NCBI RefSeq assembly: GCF_001429605.1
Contig: NZ_LMSS01000004.1
Span: 62,001 to 126,000, forward strand
Origin: Phycicoccus sp. Soil802
GTDB lineage: Bacteria; Actinomycetota; Actinomycetes; Actinomycetales; Dermatophilaceae
Direction of reading: 5' to 3'
DNA length: 64,000 bases
Position numbers and translations under genes: made by a program. The notes beneath the pieces are model-generated. The model saw only the letters and a program-made list of their open reading frames with translations. It ran no database searches and was not told the origin of the DNA. Positions 28,563-37,179 of this stretch are shown piece after piece (the stretch's first letter is position 1; each line of letters opens with the position of its first letter).

Positions 28563-30628
28563 CCAAGCTCGCGAGCCGATCGGTCTCCGGCCAGCTCAAG
28601 GTCCTCGGTCTGGCGCTGGTGGTGTTGATCCCTGTCGTGGCCGCGGCATCGCTGTGGAACCTCACCAGCCAGAGTCGGGACATCCGCGTGCTGACGACCT
28701 CATACAGCCCGGCCCTCGACGCCAACAACGCCGTCCTCATCGACATGACCGGGGCCTATGTGACGTGGAGCCAGCTCCTGGGCGGCTCCGCCCCACTGAC
28801 CAGCTACCGCGGCACGCAGAACCGGGTTTCCGTGGAGCTCGCCACCATGGAGCGTGCCCTGACCTCGAGCTCGCTCCCGGCCGAGGACCGCACCCGGTAT
28901 GCCGCCCTGCTGGACACCCAGCGAACGGCCATCGCCGCCTGGTTCAGGTCGGCAGAGGCCGCGGACGACGGCATGCGGCGCAGCCAGCCGCAGCGCGAGG
29001 TCCTCGAGACAGACGCGATGGACCGGTTCCGTGCCTTCCGCGACAGCAACCGCGGCCTGTACGACGTGCTCCGGCTCGAGCGTGACGCGGCCCGCGACAG
29101 GGCGCGGCGCTCCGTCCAGCTGCTCGTCGGCACCGCGGCCGCCACGGTGCTGCTGGCCATGGTCATCGTGCTCAGGGGGTGGCGGCTGCTGGCGCGCTCG
29201 GTCAGTGGTCCGCTGGAGCGGCTCCGTTCGGTCGTCGAGCGTCAGCGTGACGGTGACCGCGACGCCCAGGCAGACACCGGGACGGGGGCCGCGGAGATCC
29301 GGGCGCTGGCGGCCGACTTCAACGGCCTGACCCGCTCCAACCAAGTGCTCCAGGAGCAGCAGTCGGTCGTCCTGCTGGCGCACCAGCTCGCCCTGGACGT
29401 CGCCCGGGTGGTGCACGGGGCGCCCGAGATCGACACCGCCCTGCACGCGGTGTGCACGATGCTCGGGGAGGGTCTGTCGGTCGACCGGATCATCCTCTAC
29501 ACCCACGACGAGTCGGGGGTGATCGACCAGCGGACCCAGTGGCATCGTCACGACCTTCCCGACTTGCCGGTCCTCCCACCCTCGCTGGCCGGTGAGGTCA
29601 AGGACGTGGGCGACGAGCTGCGGCGTCAGGCGACCTTCTTCGTGGTCTCGGACTTCCTCGCCCCGGAGGTGCAGGCCCAGGACCGGGCCCAGCGCTTCTA
29701 CCGCGCGACCGGCGCCACGTCGCTCCTCATGGTGCCCGTGGGCATCGGCGAGCAAGGGCTCGGCGTGTTGTCGCTGATGACCGTCGACGGCCCGCGTCGG
29801 TGGCGTCGCTACGAGATCCAGGCCGTCCAGCAGTGCGCCGGCTACGTCGCCCAGTCGATCGTCGACCTGCGGCTCCGCGAGATGCGCGAGGCCCAGGTCG
29901 ACCAGCTGACCGCGCTGGACCGGCAGAAGACCGACTTCATGGCGACCGTGTCGCACGAGCTGCGCACCCCGCTGACCTCCATCAACGGCTACCTCGAGCT
30001 GCTCCAGGACGGCGACTACGGAGACCTCACGAGCAGTCAGCGCGGCGCACTCGACATCATCGGTCGCAACGCCCACCGGTTGCGTGGCCTCATCGAGGAC
30101 CTCCTGGTCCTCAACAAGATCGAGGTCACCGGTCTCCAGTCGTCGACCGAAGAGGTCGAGGTCGTCTCCCTCGTCGCCGGCGTCGCCGACCTGCTCCGCC
30201 CCGTGGCCGACGCCGCGGGGGTGGCCCTCGTGGTCGACGCCGTCGACCCGGAGCTGACCATCCGGGTCGACCGCGGCCAGCTCGAACGCAGCCTGATCAA
30301 CCTCGGTTCCAACGCCGTGAAGTTCACCCCCGCGGGCGGCCGGGCGACGATCGCCGCCAAGCAGGTCGACGGCCGGGTGGTGATCACGGTGACCGACACC
30401 GGTATCGGGATCCCCGAGAAGGACCTGCCCGACCTGTTCGACCGGTTCTTCCGTGCCTCCAACGCCACGGCCGCCGCGATCCCCGGCACCGGGCTGGGCC
30501 TGGCGATCGTGCGAGCGATCGTCGAGGGCCACGGCGGAGAGCTCCAGGTCGACTCGGTCGAGGACCAGGGAACGGTGATGACGGTGGTGCTCCCGGCGGG
30601 GAATGGCACGGCGGTCCACGCCGTTTAG
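28559..30628 (+). CDS. Membrane sensor histidine kinase with HAMP and GAF domains
   Basis: The 689-residue protein has a helix at about 15-37 (VLGLALVVLIPVVAAASLW), an extracytoplasmic helical sensor region to about 178, and a second helix (LLVGTAAATVLLAMVIVL). HAMP and GAF domains follow (GAF about 275-430). HisKA carries the phosphoacceptor His in FMATVSHELRTPLTS. The HATPase has N-box GSNAVKFTP, G1 DTGIGIP, F-box LFDRFFRA and G2 GTGLGLAI. The GTG at 28559 lies in a GTGA overlap with the glycosyltransferase gene. It probably phosphorylates the receiver encoded at the head of the operon. The ligand is unknown. Confidence 0.9.
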   Translation: MTKLASRSVSGQLKVLGLALVVLIPVVAAASLWNLTSQSRDIRVLTTSYSPALDANNAVLIDMTGAYVTWSQLLGGSAPLTSYRGTQNRVSVELATMERALTSSSLPAEDRTRYAALLDTQRTAIAAWFRSAEAADDGMRRSQPQREVLETDAMDRFRAFRDSNRGLYDVLRLERDAARDRARRSVQLLVGTAAATVLLAMVIVLRGWRLLARSVSGPLERLRSVVERQRDGDRDAQADTGTGAAEIRALAADFNGLTRSNQVLQEQQSVVLLAHQLALDVARVVHGAPEIDTALHAVCTMLGEGLSVDRIILYTHDESGVIDQRTQWHRHDLPDLPVLPPSLAGEVKDVGDELRRQATFFVVSDFLAPEVQAQDRAQRFYRATGATSLLMVPVGIGEQGLGVLSLMTVDGPRRWRRYEIQAVQQCAGYVAQSIVDLRLREMREAQVDQLTALDRQKTDFMATVSHELRTPLTSINGYLELLQDGDYGDLTSSQRGALDIIGRNAHRLRGLIEDLLVLNKIEVTGLQSSTEEVEVVSLVAGVADLLRPVADAAGVALVVDAVDPELTIRVDRGQLERSLINLGSNAVKFTPAGGRATIAAKQVDGRVVITVTDTGIGIPEKDLPDLFDRFFRASNATAAAIPGTGLGLAIVRAIVEGHGGELQVDSVEDQGTVMTVVLPAGNGTAVHAV

Positions 30629-30738
30629 GAGATGTGCGCCGCTCTCTGGCACACTTGACTGCTGACCGGTTCACGGCATGGACACCTCCAGGGCAGCCCG
30701 CCCAGCCGACCCGGCCACATTGACTCAAGGAGCACGCT

Positions 30739-30963
30739 TTGCAGAAGGACATCCACCCCGAGTACGTCGAGACCACGGTGAGCTGCACCTGTGGGTCCAC
30801 GTTCACGACTCGCAGCACCGCGACCTCCGGCGTCATCCGCGCCGAGGTGTGCTCGCAGTGCCACCCGTTCTACACCGGCAAGCAGAAGATCCTCGACACC
30901 GGTGGCCGCGTGGCCCGGTTCGAGGCCCGCTACGGCAAGAAGGCCGCTGCCGAGAGCAAGTAG
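30739..30963 (+). CDS. rpmE: 50S ribosomal protein L31, zinc-binding form
   Basis: The 74-residue protein reads MQKDIHPEYVETTVSC onward and has the four zinc-site cysteines (CTC and CSQC at about 16, 18, 37 and 40), so it is the C+ type L31. The start is a TTG at 30739 with AAGGAG six bases upstream; no ATG or GTG fits. The gene sits between the kinase operon and prfA, the usual actinobacterial place downstream of rho, with the four-gene block inserted in between. A hairpin terminator follows. Confidence 0.96.
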   Translation: MQKDIHPEYVETTVSCTCGSTFTTRSTATSGVIRAEVCSQCHPFYTGKQKILDTGGRVARFEARYGKKAAAESK

Positions 30964-30972
30964 CTTTCCCGA

Positions 30973-31010
30973 TGCGCCGGTCCTGACCCCCTGGGGTCGG
31001 GGCCGGCGCA
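30973..31010 (+). terminator. Terminator of rpmE
   Basis: An 18-bp stem (30973-30990 with 30993-31010, two G-U pairs, loop CT) is followed by CTGCTTTCCCC. It starts 10 bases after the L31 stop. Confidence 0.8.
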
Positions 31011-31083
31011 CTGCTTTCCCCGCCCCAGTGCACCACCCCGGCACCACCCCCGCGCCACCCCCGCACCACCTCAGGGAGCCCCC

Positions 31084-32169
31084 ATGTTGGAGTCCGCCGC
31101 AGCCCTCGTCCAGGAGCACGCCGACCTCGAGAAGCAGCTGGCCGACCCCGAGGTGTTCGGCGACCAGGACCTCGTCCGCAAGCTGAACAAGCGGTATGCC
31201 GCGCTGGCACCCACCGTCGCGGCATACCACGCGTGGCACGCGGCGACGGACGACCTGGCGGCCGCCCGCGAGCTCGCCACCGAAGACGCGGGCTTCGCCG
31301 CGGAGGTGCCCGGTCTGGAGGCCCGGCTGGCCGAGACCGAGGACGTGCTCCGGCGCCTGCTCATCCCACGCGACCCCGACGACGACCGCGACGTGATCCT
31401 CGAGGTCAAGGCGGGGGAGGGTGGCGAGGAGTCGGCGCTGTTCGCCGGTGACCTGCTGCGGATGTACCTGCGCTACGCCGAGCGACGGGGCTGGAAGACC
31501 GAGGTCATCGACGCGACCGAGTCCGACCTCGGTGGCTACAAGGACGTCCAGGTGGCCGTGAAGGCCAAGGGCACCCCCCAGCCGGGCGACGCCCCATGGG
31601 CGCGGCTCAAGTACGAGGGCGGCGTCCACCGGGTGCAACGCGTCCCCGTGACCGAGAGCCAGGGGCGCATCCACACCTCGGCGGCAGGCGTGCTGGTGAT
31701 GCCGGAGGCAGAGGAGGTCGAGATCACCATCGACCCCAACGACCTCAAGATCGACGTCTACCGCTCGTCCGGCCCCGGTGGCCAGTCGGTCAACACCACC
31801 GACTCGGCGGTGCGGATCACCCACCTGCCCACCGGCGTGGTGGTCTCGTGCCAGAACGAGAAGAGCCAGCTCCAGAACAAGGAGTCGGCAATGCGCGTGC
31901 TCCGGGCCCGGCTGCACGCCCTGGCCAAGGAGGCCGCCGACGCCGAGGCCAGTGCCGCCCGTCGGTCGCAGGTCCGCACGGTCGACCGCAGTGAGCGGAT
32001 CCGCACCTACAACTTCCCGGAGAACCGCATCTCCGACCACCGCACCGGCTACAAGTCCTACAACCTCGACACCGTGCTCGACGGCGACCTCGAGGCGGTC
32101 GTGCAGTCCGCGGTCGACGCCGACGAGGCCGCGCAGATGGCGGCAGTCGCCGAGGGCACCGGTCAGTGA
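31084..32169 (+). CDS. prfA: Peptide chain release factor 1
   Basis: RF1 ends translation at UAG and UAA. The 361-residue protein has the GGQ peptidyl-hydrolysis motif in [17 protein letters not shown] near residue 231, which PrmC methylates. The codon-recognition region is present ([18 protein letters not shown]). The ATG at 31084 is preceded by GGGAG. It overlaps prmC by four bases (GTGA), coupling the factor to its own modifying enzyme. Confidence 0.96.
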   Translation: MLESAAALVQEHADLEKQLADPEVFGDQDLVRKLNKRYAALAPTVAAYHAWHAATDDLAAARELATEDAGFAAEVPGLEARLAETEDVLRRLLIPRDPDDDRDVILEVKAGEGGEESALFAGDLLRMYLRYAERRGWKTEVIDATESDLGGYKDVQVAVKAKGTPQPGDAPWARLKYEGGVHRVQRVPVTESQGRIHTSAAGVLVMPEAEEVEITIDPNDLKIDVYRSSGPGGQSVNTTDSAVRITHLPTGVVVSCQNEKSQLQNKESAMRVLRARLHALAKEAADAEASAARRSQVRTVDRSERIRTYNFPENRISDHRTGYKSYNLDTVLDGDLEAVVQSAVDADEAAQMAAVAEGTGQ

Positions 32170-33023
32170 CGACCCTCCGTTCGGAGGTCGTGCGGGCCAC
32201 CGGGGCGCTCGCTGGGAGCGGGGTGCCGTCCCCCGAGGCGGACGCCCTCGTCCTCGCGGCGTTCGCCCTCGGTAGCGACGTCGCCGACGTCCGGCGCCGC
32301 ATGGTGATGCTCGCCGAGGCCGACGTCGCCTTCCTCGATCGCTACGCGGACCTCGTCGCGGAGCGTGCGGCGCGGATTCCCTTGCAGCACCTCACCGGTC
32401 GCGCCGGGTTTCGCCGGCTCGAGCTGAGCGTCGGGCCGGGGGTCTTCGTGCCGCGGCCCGAGACCGAGTTCGTGGCCGGGCTGGCGATCGAGGCTGCGCT
32501 GGGCCTCGAGGCGCCGGTCGTGGTCGACCTGTGCACCGGCTCGGGTGCCATCGCCCTCGCGGTCGCCGACGAGGTGCCGAGCGCGACGGTGTATGCCGTG
32601 GAGCTGGGACGTGAGGCGCACGCCTGGGCCGACCGCAACGTCACCGACTCGGGGCTCCCGGTGGAGCTGCGGCTCGGCGACGCCACCGAGGCCTTCCCGG
32701 AGCTGGCGGGTGAGGTCGACATCGTCGTGTCGAACCCGCCGTACATCCCAGTGGGGATGGTGCCGCTCGACCCCGAGGTGCGCGACCACGACCCGGAGCT
32801 CGCGCTCTTCGGCGGAAGTCCGGATGGGCTCGCCATCCCGCTCGCCGTCGCGCGACGGGCCGCCCAGCTGTTGCGTCCCGGCGGCCTGCTCGTGATGGAG
32901 CACGCCGACAGCCAGGGGGCCAGCCTGCCGCACGGACTCGGCCGCACCGGCGAGTGGACCGAGATCCTCGACCACGACGACCTGACCGGACGACCGCGCG
33001 CCACCACCGCCCGGCGCGCCTGA
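32166..33023 (+). CDS. prmC: Release factor glutamine N5-methyltransferase
   Basis: PrmC methylates the GGQ glutamine of RF1 and RF2. The 285-residue protein has the N-terminal helical RF-binding part (residues 1-75), SAM motif [16 protein letters not shown] near residue 120 and the signature NPPYIP that holds the substrate glutamine. The GTG start overlaps prfA. The downstream gene is convergent, separated by a 58-base inverted repeat that probably stops both transcripts. Confidence 0.95.
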   Translation: MTTLRSEVVRATGALAGSGVPSPEADALVLAAFALGSDVADVRRRMVMLAEADVAFLDRYADLVAERAARIPLQHLTGRAGFRRLELSVGPGVFVPRPETEFVAGLAIEAALGLEAPVVVDLCTGSGAIALAVADEVPSATVYAVELGREAHAWADRNVTDSGLPVELRLGDATEAFPELAGEVDIVVSNPPYIPVGMVPLDPEVRDHDPELALFGGSPDGLAIPLAVARRAAQLLRPGGLLVMEHADSQGASLPHGLGRTGEWTEILDHDDLTGRPRATTARRA

Positions 33024-33035
33024 GCCCGCCCCCTC

Positions 33036-33093
33036 CCCGGGTCTTTGACGGGTCGACCACGTCAGGGCGGGGTCAACCCGTCAAAGACCCGGG
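33036..33093. terminator. 18-bp inverted repeat between convergent genes
   Basis: CCCGGGTCTTTGACGGGT (33036-33053) pairs perfectly with its complement at 33076-33093. The 22-base loop contains a further GACC/GGTC pair. It lies between prmC and the leftward methyltransferase gene and can serve both directions. Confidence 0.75.
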
Positions 33094-33111
33094 CTCGGCG
33101 TCCGGGCCGGG

Positions 33112-34182
33112 TCAGCTCAGCAGATAGAACCGCCAGAAGCCGAACTCCTCGATCGGGAGCACCTCGAACCCGGTGAAGCCGGCCTCCTGCGCGTAGCGAC
33201 GCAGGGTCGCCGGGCGCATCACGGTGCCGGTCCCCACGCTGCCTGGAGCCGACATCCCGTCGGGCAGGCAGACCAGCAGGCTGAAGCCGTACATGACCCG
33301 CTCGAGCTCGTCGCCGTGCGGAGCGAAGTCCTCCGCGACGGCCTCGTCCATGACGACCATGAACGCTCCCGGTGCCAGTGAGGCGCGGGCCGCCCTGAGC
33401 ACCCCGACGGGGTCGGGCATGTCGTGCACGCACTCGAAGGCGAACGCGGCCGCGAACCGGCCGGACGGCATACCTGCCGCATCGCCCGCGGTGAAGCGCA
33501 CCCGGTCGTCGACGCCCTGCGCCGCGGCGTTTGCCGTGGCCATCGCGACCGAGGGTGCGTCGATGTCGAAGCCCTCGACCGTGGCGTCGGGGTAGGCCTT
33601 CGCGAGGGCGATGCTCGACCAGCCCGCCCCGCACCCGACGTCGGCGATCACTGCTCCCGGCGCGGACAGCGCCTCGTGCACCTGCGGGACGCCGGCGAGG
33701 GCTTCGGCCAGCCGGTGCTGGTACCACGGCCGGTTGCCATCGGCCTGGGACTCACGTGCCTCGGTGCCGAGCTGGTCCCAGCTCACCCCACCGCCGGTGC
33801 GGTAGGCCCCGAGCAGGTCGGGCAGCTGCGGACCGACGGCGGCGAACATCCGGGCGAAGGGGGCGAGGTAGCTGAGGCTGGTCTCGTCGGTCATCACCTC
33901 GGCGGTGGCCGACGGGATCGAGTAGACCCTCGCGTCGGGGTCGTCGTCAGGGTGGTCGAGGGCGAGGAAGCCGGTGACCGCCTGCTGCTCCAGCCACTCG
34001 CGGGCGTAGCGCGCATGGGTGGCGGTGCGGTCGGCGAGCTCGAGTGGGGTCGCCGGCCCGTCGGAGGCCAGGCTGCGGTACCACCCGAGGCGGTCGCCCA
34101 GGAAGACCGACAGGATGTCGACCGTGCCCAGGAGGGCGCCGAAGATCCGTTCGGCCAGCTCGTCCGTGGTGGGGGCAGCCAT
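33112..34182 (-). CDS. SAM-dependent methyltransferase with N-terminal winged-helix region
   Basis: The 356-residue protein has an N-terminal helix-rich, winged-helix-like half (LELADRTATHARYAREWLEQ) typical of O-methyltransferase-type dimers. A class I SAM fold follows, with motif I VIADVGCGAGWSSIALA near residue 187 and the acidic end of strand 2 in VEGFDID. The end of the protein is FGFWRFYLLS. Its substrate is unknown. The ATG at 34182 lies one base after the stop of the upstream HxlR-type regulator, so both are on one transcript and the regulator probably controls it. Confidence 0.8.
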   Translation of the reverse strand: MAAPTTDELAERIFGALLGTVDILSVFLGDRLGWYRSLASDGPATPLELADRTATHARYAREWLEQQAVTGFLALDHPDDDPDARVYSIPSATAEVMTDETSLSYLAPFARMFAAVGPQLPDLLGAYRTGGGVSWDQLGTEARESQADGNRPWYQHRLAEALAGVPQVHEALSAPGAVIADVGCGAGWSSIALAKAYPDATVEGFDIDAPSVAMATANAAAQGVDDRVRFTAGDAAGMPSGRFAAAFAFECVHDMPDPVGVLRAARASLAPGAFMVVMDEAVAEDFAPHGDELERVMYGFSLLVCLPDGMSAPGSVGTGTVMRPATLRRYAQEAGFTGFEVLPIEEFGFWRFYLLS

Positions 34183-34183
34183 C

Positions 34184-34909
34184 TCAGCCGGCTGTTGCCG
34201 CGACGGACAGCGCACGCTGGCGCCGGTGGTCGGCACGGCGGAAGTCCTCGATGAAGTAGCTCATGTCGAACCACGAGGCGAAGGCGCGGCCCAGCCGACT
34301 CGGTCCCAGCACCCGAGCGTCACCCCGGCGGACCAGCTCGGCGAAGGAGGTGCGGCCCAACAGCCAGCGGTGCATCTGCGCCGTGTCGGCCTCGATCGCG
34401 AGGTCGACGTCGTGACCCTGGTCGTCCTTGCAGACGGTCGCACCCGACCGGCTCAGCTCGAGCCAACCCTCAGCCGCACCGTGGCCGGTGAGGACGATGT
34501 GCACGATCGTCCGCTCGACGGGCAGCTTGCTGGGGATGGCGTGCTGGTGGAGCCGCCAGATCAGCGACAGCCCGTCGCAGTCGGCCTCGCTGGGGTCGCC
34601 GAAGACCCACTCCGCCGCCCAGTGCCCCATCGCCCAGACGACCGGTGTCAGGCCGTGGCCCGCCTCGGTCAGGTGGTACCCGCCCGGGCGTCCGCGCGGC
34701 CCGACGGTGCGCTCGACCAGACCCATCCGCTCGAGCAGGCGCAGGCGCTGGGCGAGCAGCGTGCGGCTGACTCGGGGGATGCCGCGGTGGATCTCGTTGA
34801 AGCCACTGGCGCCGACCATCAGCTCCCGGATGACCAGGGGCGTCCACCGGTCGCCGAGCACGTCGACCGCCATCGAGATCGGGCAGTAGTCCCCGCCCCG
34901 TTCACTCAT
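34184..34909 (-). CDS. HxlR-family transcriptional regulator with C-terminal SCP2-like domain
   Basis: The 241-residue protein has an HxlR-type winged helix in residues 1-110: DYCPISMAVDVLGDRWTPLV carries the conserved sensor Cys, followed by LMVGASGFNEIHRGIPRVS and LVERTVGPRGRPGGYHLTE. The C-terminal half, with DTAQMHRWLLGRTSFAEL and a DARVLGPSRL stretch, looks like a sterol-carrier-protein-2 fold and may bind a lipid or other ligand. It is transcribed away from a methyltransferase gene at 35142, with an operator-like dyad 31 bases upstream of its ATG. Local or self-regulation is likely. Confidence 0.85.
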   Translation of the reverse strand: MSERGGDYCPISMAVDVLGDRWTPLVIRELMVGASGFNEIHRGIPRVSRTLLAQRLRLLERMGLVERTVGPRGRPGGYHLTEAGHGLTPVVWAMGHWAAEWVFGDPSEADCDGLSLIWRLHQHAIPSKLPVERTIVHIVLTGHGAAEGWLELSRSGATVCKDDQGHDVDLAIEADTAQMHRWLLGRTSFAELVRRGDARVLGPSRLGRAFASWFDMSYFIEDFRRADHRRQRALSVAATAG

Positions 34910-34939
34910 GGACCCATGGTGCACCGACGGTGCGCGCGA

Positions 34940-34961
34940 GGGTAGTACGAACTTTGTACCC
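34940..34961. promoter_or_regulatory. Candidate HxlR operator
   Basis: GGGTA-N12-TACCC encloses GTAC-N7-GTAC (34945-34959) in the divergent gap between the HxlR gene and the methyltransferase gene at 35142. HxlR-family proteins bind short GTAC- or TACT-type inverted repeats, so this is a reasonable binding site. Confidence 0.5.
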
Positions 34962-35141
34962 GTCACCGTGCGTGGGATCCCGTCGTCGAGTCGGGTTTGC
35001 CCTGTTCTGCGGCGCCCGGATGGGCAGCGAAAGGCCCTCCGGGCGGTACGAGATCGCCACTCGTTGCGGCCCTTGCGGTCCACGCATCCTCGATGCAGAC
35101 GACGGCACGGTGCCGTCGCACGACGAAGGAGCAACACCACC

Positions 35142-35966
35142 ATGTCTACAACCACCACCCTGGTCGATCTGGCGGCAGTCAAGGCGAAGCAGCAGAAGAC
35201 CTGGTCCAGCGGCGACTTCTCCGTGGTCGCCTCCCGCATCGTCCTGGTGAGCGAGCAGCTGGCCGAGACCGCGGACCTGCGCGCCGGCTGGAGCGTGCTC
35301 GACGTGGCCTGCGGCAACGGCAACGCGACGTTGGCCGCAGCGCGGTCCGGAGCCCACGCCATCGGCGTCGACTACGTGCCGGCGCTGCTGGAGGACGGGC
35401 GGGGCCGGGCCTTGGCCGAGGGGCTCGATGTCGAATTCCGGGACGGCGACGCCGAGGCGCTGCCGATCCAGGACCACTCGGTCGACGCGGTCCTCAGCGT
35501 GTTCGGGACGATGTTCGCGCCCGACCACCAGCGCACCGCCGACGAGGTGGTGCGCGTGACCAAGCCGGGTGGCACGGTCGCGCTCGCCTCTTGGACGCCG
35601 GGAGGCTTCATCGGGCAGATGTTCCGGGTGATCACCTCGCACGTCCCTGCACCGGCCGGAGTCGCCTCGCCCCTCCTGTGGGGGACCGAGGAGCACCTCG
35701 TCGAGCTCTTCGGCACGGCGGTCGACACGATCGAGTCGCGGGAGCGCGAGTGCGTCTTCCGCTTCACGACGGCCGAGGAGTTCGTGACGTTCTTCCGACG
35801 CTGGTACGGCCCCACCCTCAAGGCCTTCGAGGCCCTCGACGAGACGGGGCAGGCAGCGCTGGCAGCCGACCTCGCGGAGCTGGCCGGCCGCTACGACCGC
35901 AACCAGGACGGCGGCAGCGTCAGCATCCCGTCGACCTACCTCGAAACGGTCATCTCGCTGCGCTGA
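35142..35966 (+). CDS. Class I SAM-dependent methyltransferase (UbiE/methyltransf_11-like)
   Basis: The 274-residue protein has SAM motif I VLDVACGNGNATLAAA near residue 50, motif II in AIGVDYVPALL, and the post-motif RVTKPGGTVALASW of small-molecule methyltransferases. The substrate is unknown. The ATG at 35142 has GAAGGAG 10 bases upstream. A 7-bp hairpin, GACGGCAC-G-GTGCCGTC (35101-35117), lies 24 bases before the start and could be an operator or leader structure. Divergence from the HxlR gene suggests shared control. A small membrane protein gene follows after 28 bases. Confidence 0.85.
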   Translation: MSTTTTLVDLAAVKAKQQKTWSSGDFSVVASRIVLVSEQLAETADLRAGWSVLDVACGNGNATLAAARSGAHAIGVDYVPALLEDGRGRALAEGLDVEFRDGDAEALPIQDHSVDAVLSVFGTMFAPDHQRTADEVVRVTKPGGTVALASWTPGGFIGQMFRVITSHVPAPAGVASPLLWGTEEHLVELFGTAVDTIESRERECVFRFTTAEEFVTFFRRWYGPTLKAFEALDETGQAALAADLAELAGRYDRNQDGGSVSIPSTYLETVISLR

Positions 35967-35994
35967 GGCGCCGGTAGACGAAAGGAGAGAAGAC

Positions 35995-36231
35995 ATGACG
36001 ATGGTCACCTTCCAGGTCCTGGGCGGCGTCGCGATCGTGCTGGGCCTGCTGGGCACCTGGGTGGCGGCCAGGAGGCGCAGCGGCTGGCTGCTCTGCATCG
36101 CCTCAGCCGGACTGTGGGCCCCGACCCTGGTGTCGGGCGAGCAGTGGGTCGCGGTGGCGAACTGCTGCCTCACGGTCGGGATCTGCGTGCGGAACTTCCG
36201 CGCGCAGGACGACAGCGCCACAGCAGCCTGA
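35995..36231 (+). CDS. Small membrane protein, unknown function
   Basis: The 78-residue protein has two clear hydrophobic segments (FQVLGGVAIVLGLLGTWVAA and LLCIASAGLWAPTLVSG) and a weaker third (WVAVANCCLTVGICV). Each pair is linked by a basic turn (RRRSG). I do not recognise a family with confidence; the size and pattern resemble small actinobacterial proteins of unknown function. A strong AAAGGAG ribosome site precedes the ATG. It probably shares a transcript with the methyltransferase upstream. A 24-bp stem-loop ends the unit. Confidence 0.75.
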   Translation: MTMVTFQVLGGVAIVLGLLGTWVAARRRSGWLLCIASAGLWAPTLVSGEQWVAVANCCLTVGICVRNFRAQDDSATAA

Positions 36232-36243
36232 CCTGCAGTCCTC

Positions 36244-36309
36244 CTCACCCGAGTCTTTGCGTGATCCAACGGCCCCTGGTCCGCCGGATCACGCAAAGAC
36301 TCGGGTGAG
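36244..36309. terminator. 24-bp perfect inverted repeat
   Basis: The arms, 36244-36267 and 36286-36309, are exact complements with an 18-base loop. The left arm includes GAGTCTTTGCGTGATCC. It lies 12 bases after the small membrane protein gene and 20 bases before the tsaC -10 box. Confidence 0.75.
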
Positions 36310-36329
36310 AGGGCTGTCAGCGGGGGTCC

Positions 36330-36335
36330 TAGGCT
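36330..36335 (+). promoter_or_regulatory. -10 element of tsaC, probable leaderless start
   Basis: TAGGCT is followed by exactly 7 bases (GGCGACC) and the tsaC ATG, with no ribosome site. Confidence 0.55.
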
Positions 36336-36342
36336 GGCGACC

Positions 36343-37179
36343 ATGAGCCCGGTCTACGACTGCAGCACCGACGAGGGTCGCCGCGAGGGGGTGGCGAAGG
36401 CGGTCGAGGCCGTCCGCGCCGGCGAGATCGTCGTCCTGCCGACCGACACCGTCTACGGCGTGGGCGCCGACGCCTTCTCCGCCGAGGCCGTCGCCTCGCT
36501 GCTGGCCGCGAAGGGCCGGGGACGCGAGATGCCGCCACCCGTGCTGGTCCCGAGCGTCCGCACGGTCGACGGCCTCGCCACCGACGTACCGGCTTGGGCT
36601 CGCGACCTGATCCGCGAGTTCTGGCCCGGGCCGCTGACCCTGGTCTTCAAGGCACAGACCTCGTTGATGTGGGACCTCGGGGAGACCAACGGCACCGTCG
36701 CCCTGCGCATGCCACAGGACGACATCGCGCTCGCGGTGCTGAGCGAGGTGGGCCCGATGGCCGTGACCAGCGCCAACCTCACCGGCCAGCCCGCGGCCAC
36801 GACGGCCACGGATGCCGCCTCACAGCTCGGTTCGGCGGTGTCGGTCTACCTCGACGGCGGGCCGACCACCAGCACGGAGGTGTCGACGATCGTCGACTGC
36901 ACGGGCGAGGAGTTCGTCGTGCTGCGGGCCGGGGCGGTCACCGAGGAGCAGCTCCGGGCCGCCCTCGAGCCCAAGGAGCCCGAGCGGCCCGCTGAGCCCG
37001 ATCAGCCCGAGCAGCCCGGCGAGGCCGAGACCACGGACGAGGCCACCACCCTGCCCGGCGAGGCGTCGGGCACCCCCGAGACCGACGGGACGCAGGCAAT
37101 AGAGTTGCCCGCGGATCCCGCCACTGACCGCAACGACGGCACCGACAGCACCCTCCCAGGAGACCCGCATGAGCGCTGA
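36343..37179 (+). CDS. tsaC: L-threonylcarbamoyladenylate synthase (Sua5/YrdC/YwlC family)
   Basis: This makes threonylcarbamoyl-AMP for the t6A modification of ANN-decoding tRNAs. The YrdC fold covers residues 1-205, with VLPTDTVYGVGADAF, the PPPVLVPS loop, WPGPLTLVFK and AVTSANLTGQPAATT. The last 70 residues are a Pro/Glu/Thr-rich tail (KEPERPAEPDQPEQPGEAE), not part of the domain and probably disordered. The gene occupies the usual place after prfA-prmC, though a regulator and methyltransferase block is inserted between them. Its 3' end overlaps the glyA start by 11 bases. Confidence 0.92.
   Translation: MSPVYDCSTDEGRREGVAKAVEAVRAGEIVVLPTDTVYGVGADAFSAEAVASLLAAKGRGREMPPPVLVPSVRTVDGLATDVPAWARDLIREFWPGPLTLVFKAQTSLMWDLGETNGTVALRMPQDDIALAVLSEVGPMAVTSANLTGQPAATTATDAASQLGSAVSVYLDGGPTTSTEVSTIVDCTGEEFVVLRAGAVTEEQLRAALEPKEPERPAEPDQPEQPGEAETTDEATTLPGEASGTPETDGTQAIELPADPATDRNDGTDSTLPGDPHER

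Noticed and set aside
30655-30683. Promoter of rpmE with TTGACT as -35
   Set aside because: At the right distance downstream there is ATGGAC rather than a TANNNT box, so the call was not supported.
34908-35141. Upstream in-frame extension of the 35142 methyltransferase overlapping the HxlR start
   Set aside because: It would cover the divergent promoter and operator, and conserved sequence starts only after the ATG at 35142, which has a GAAGGAG site.
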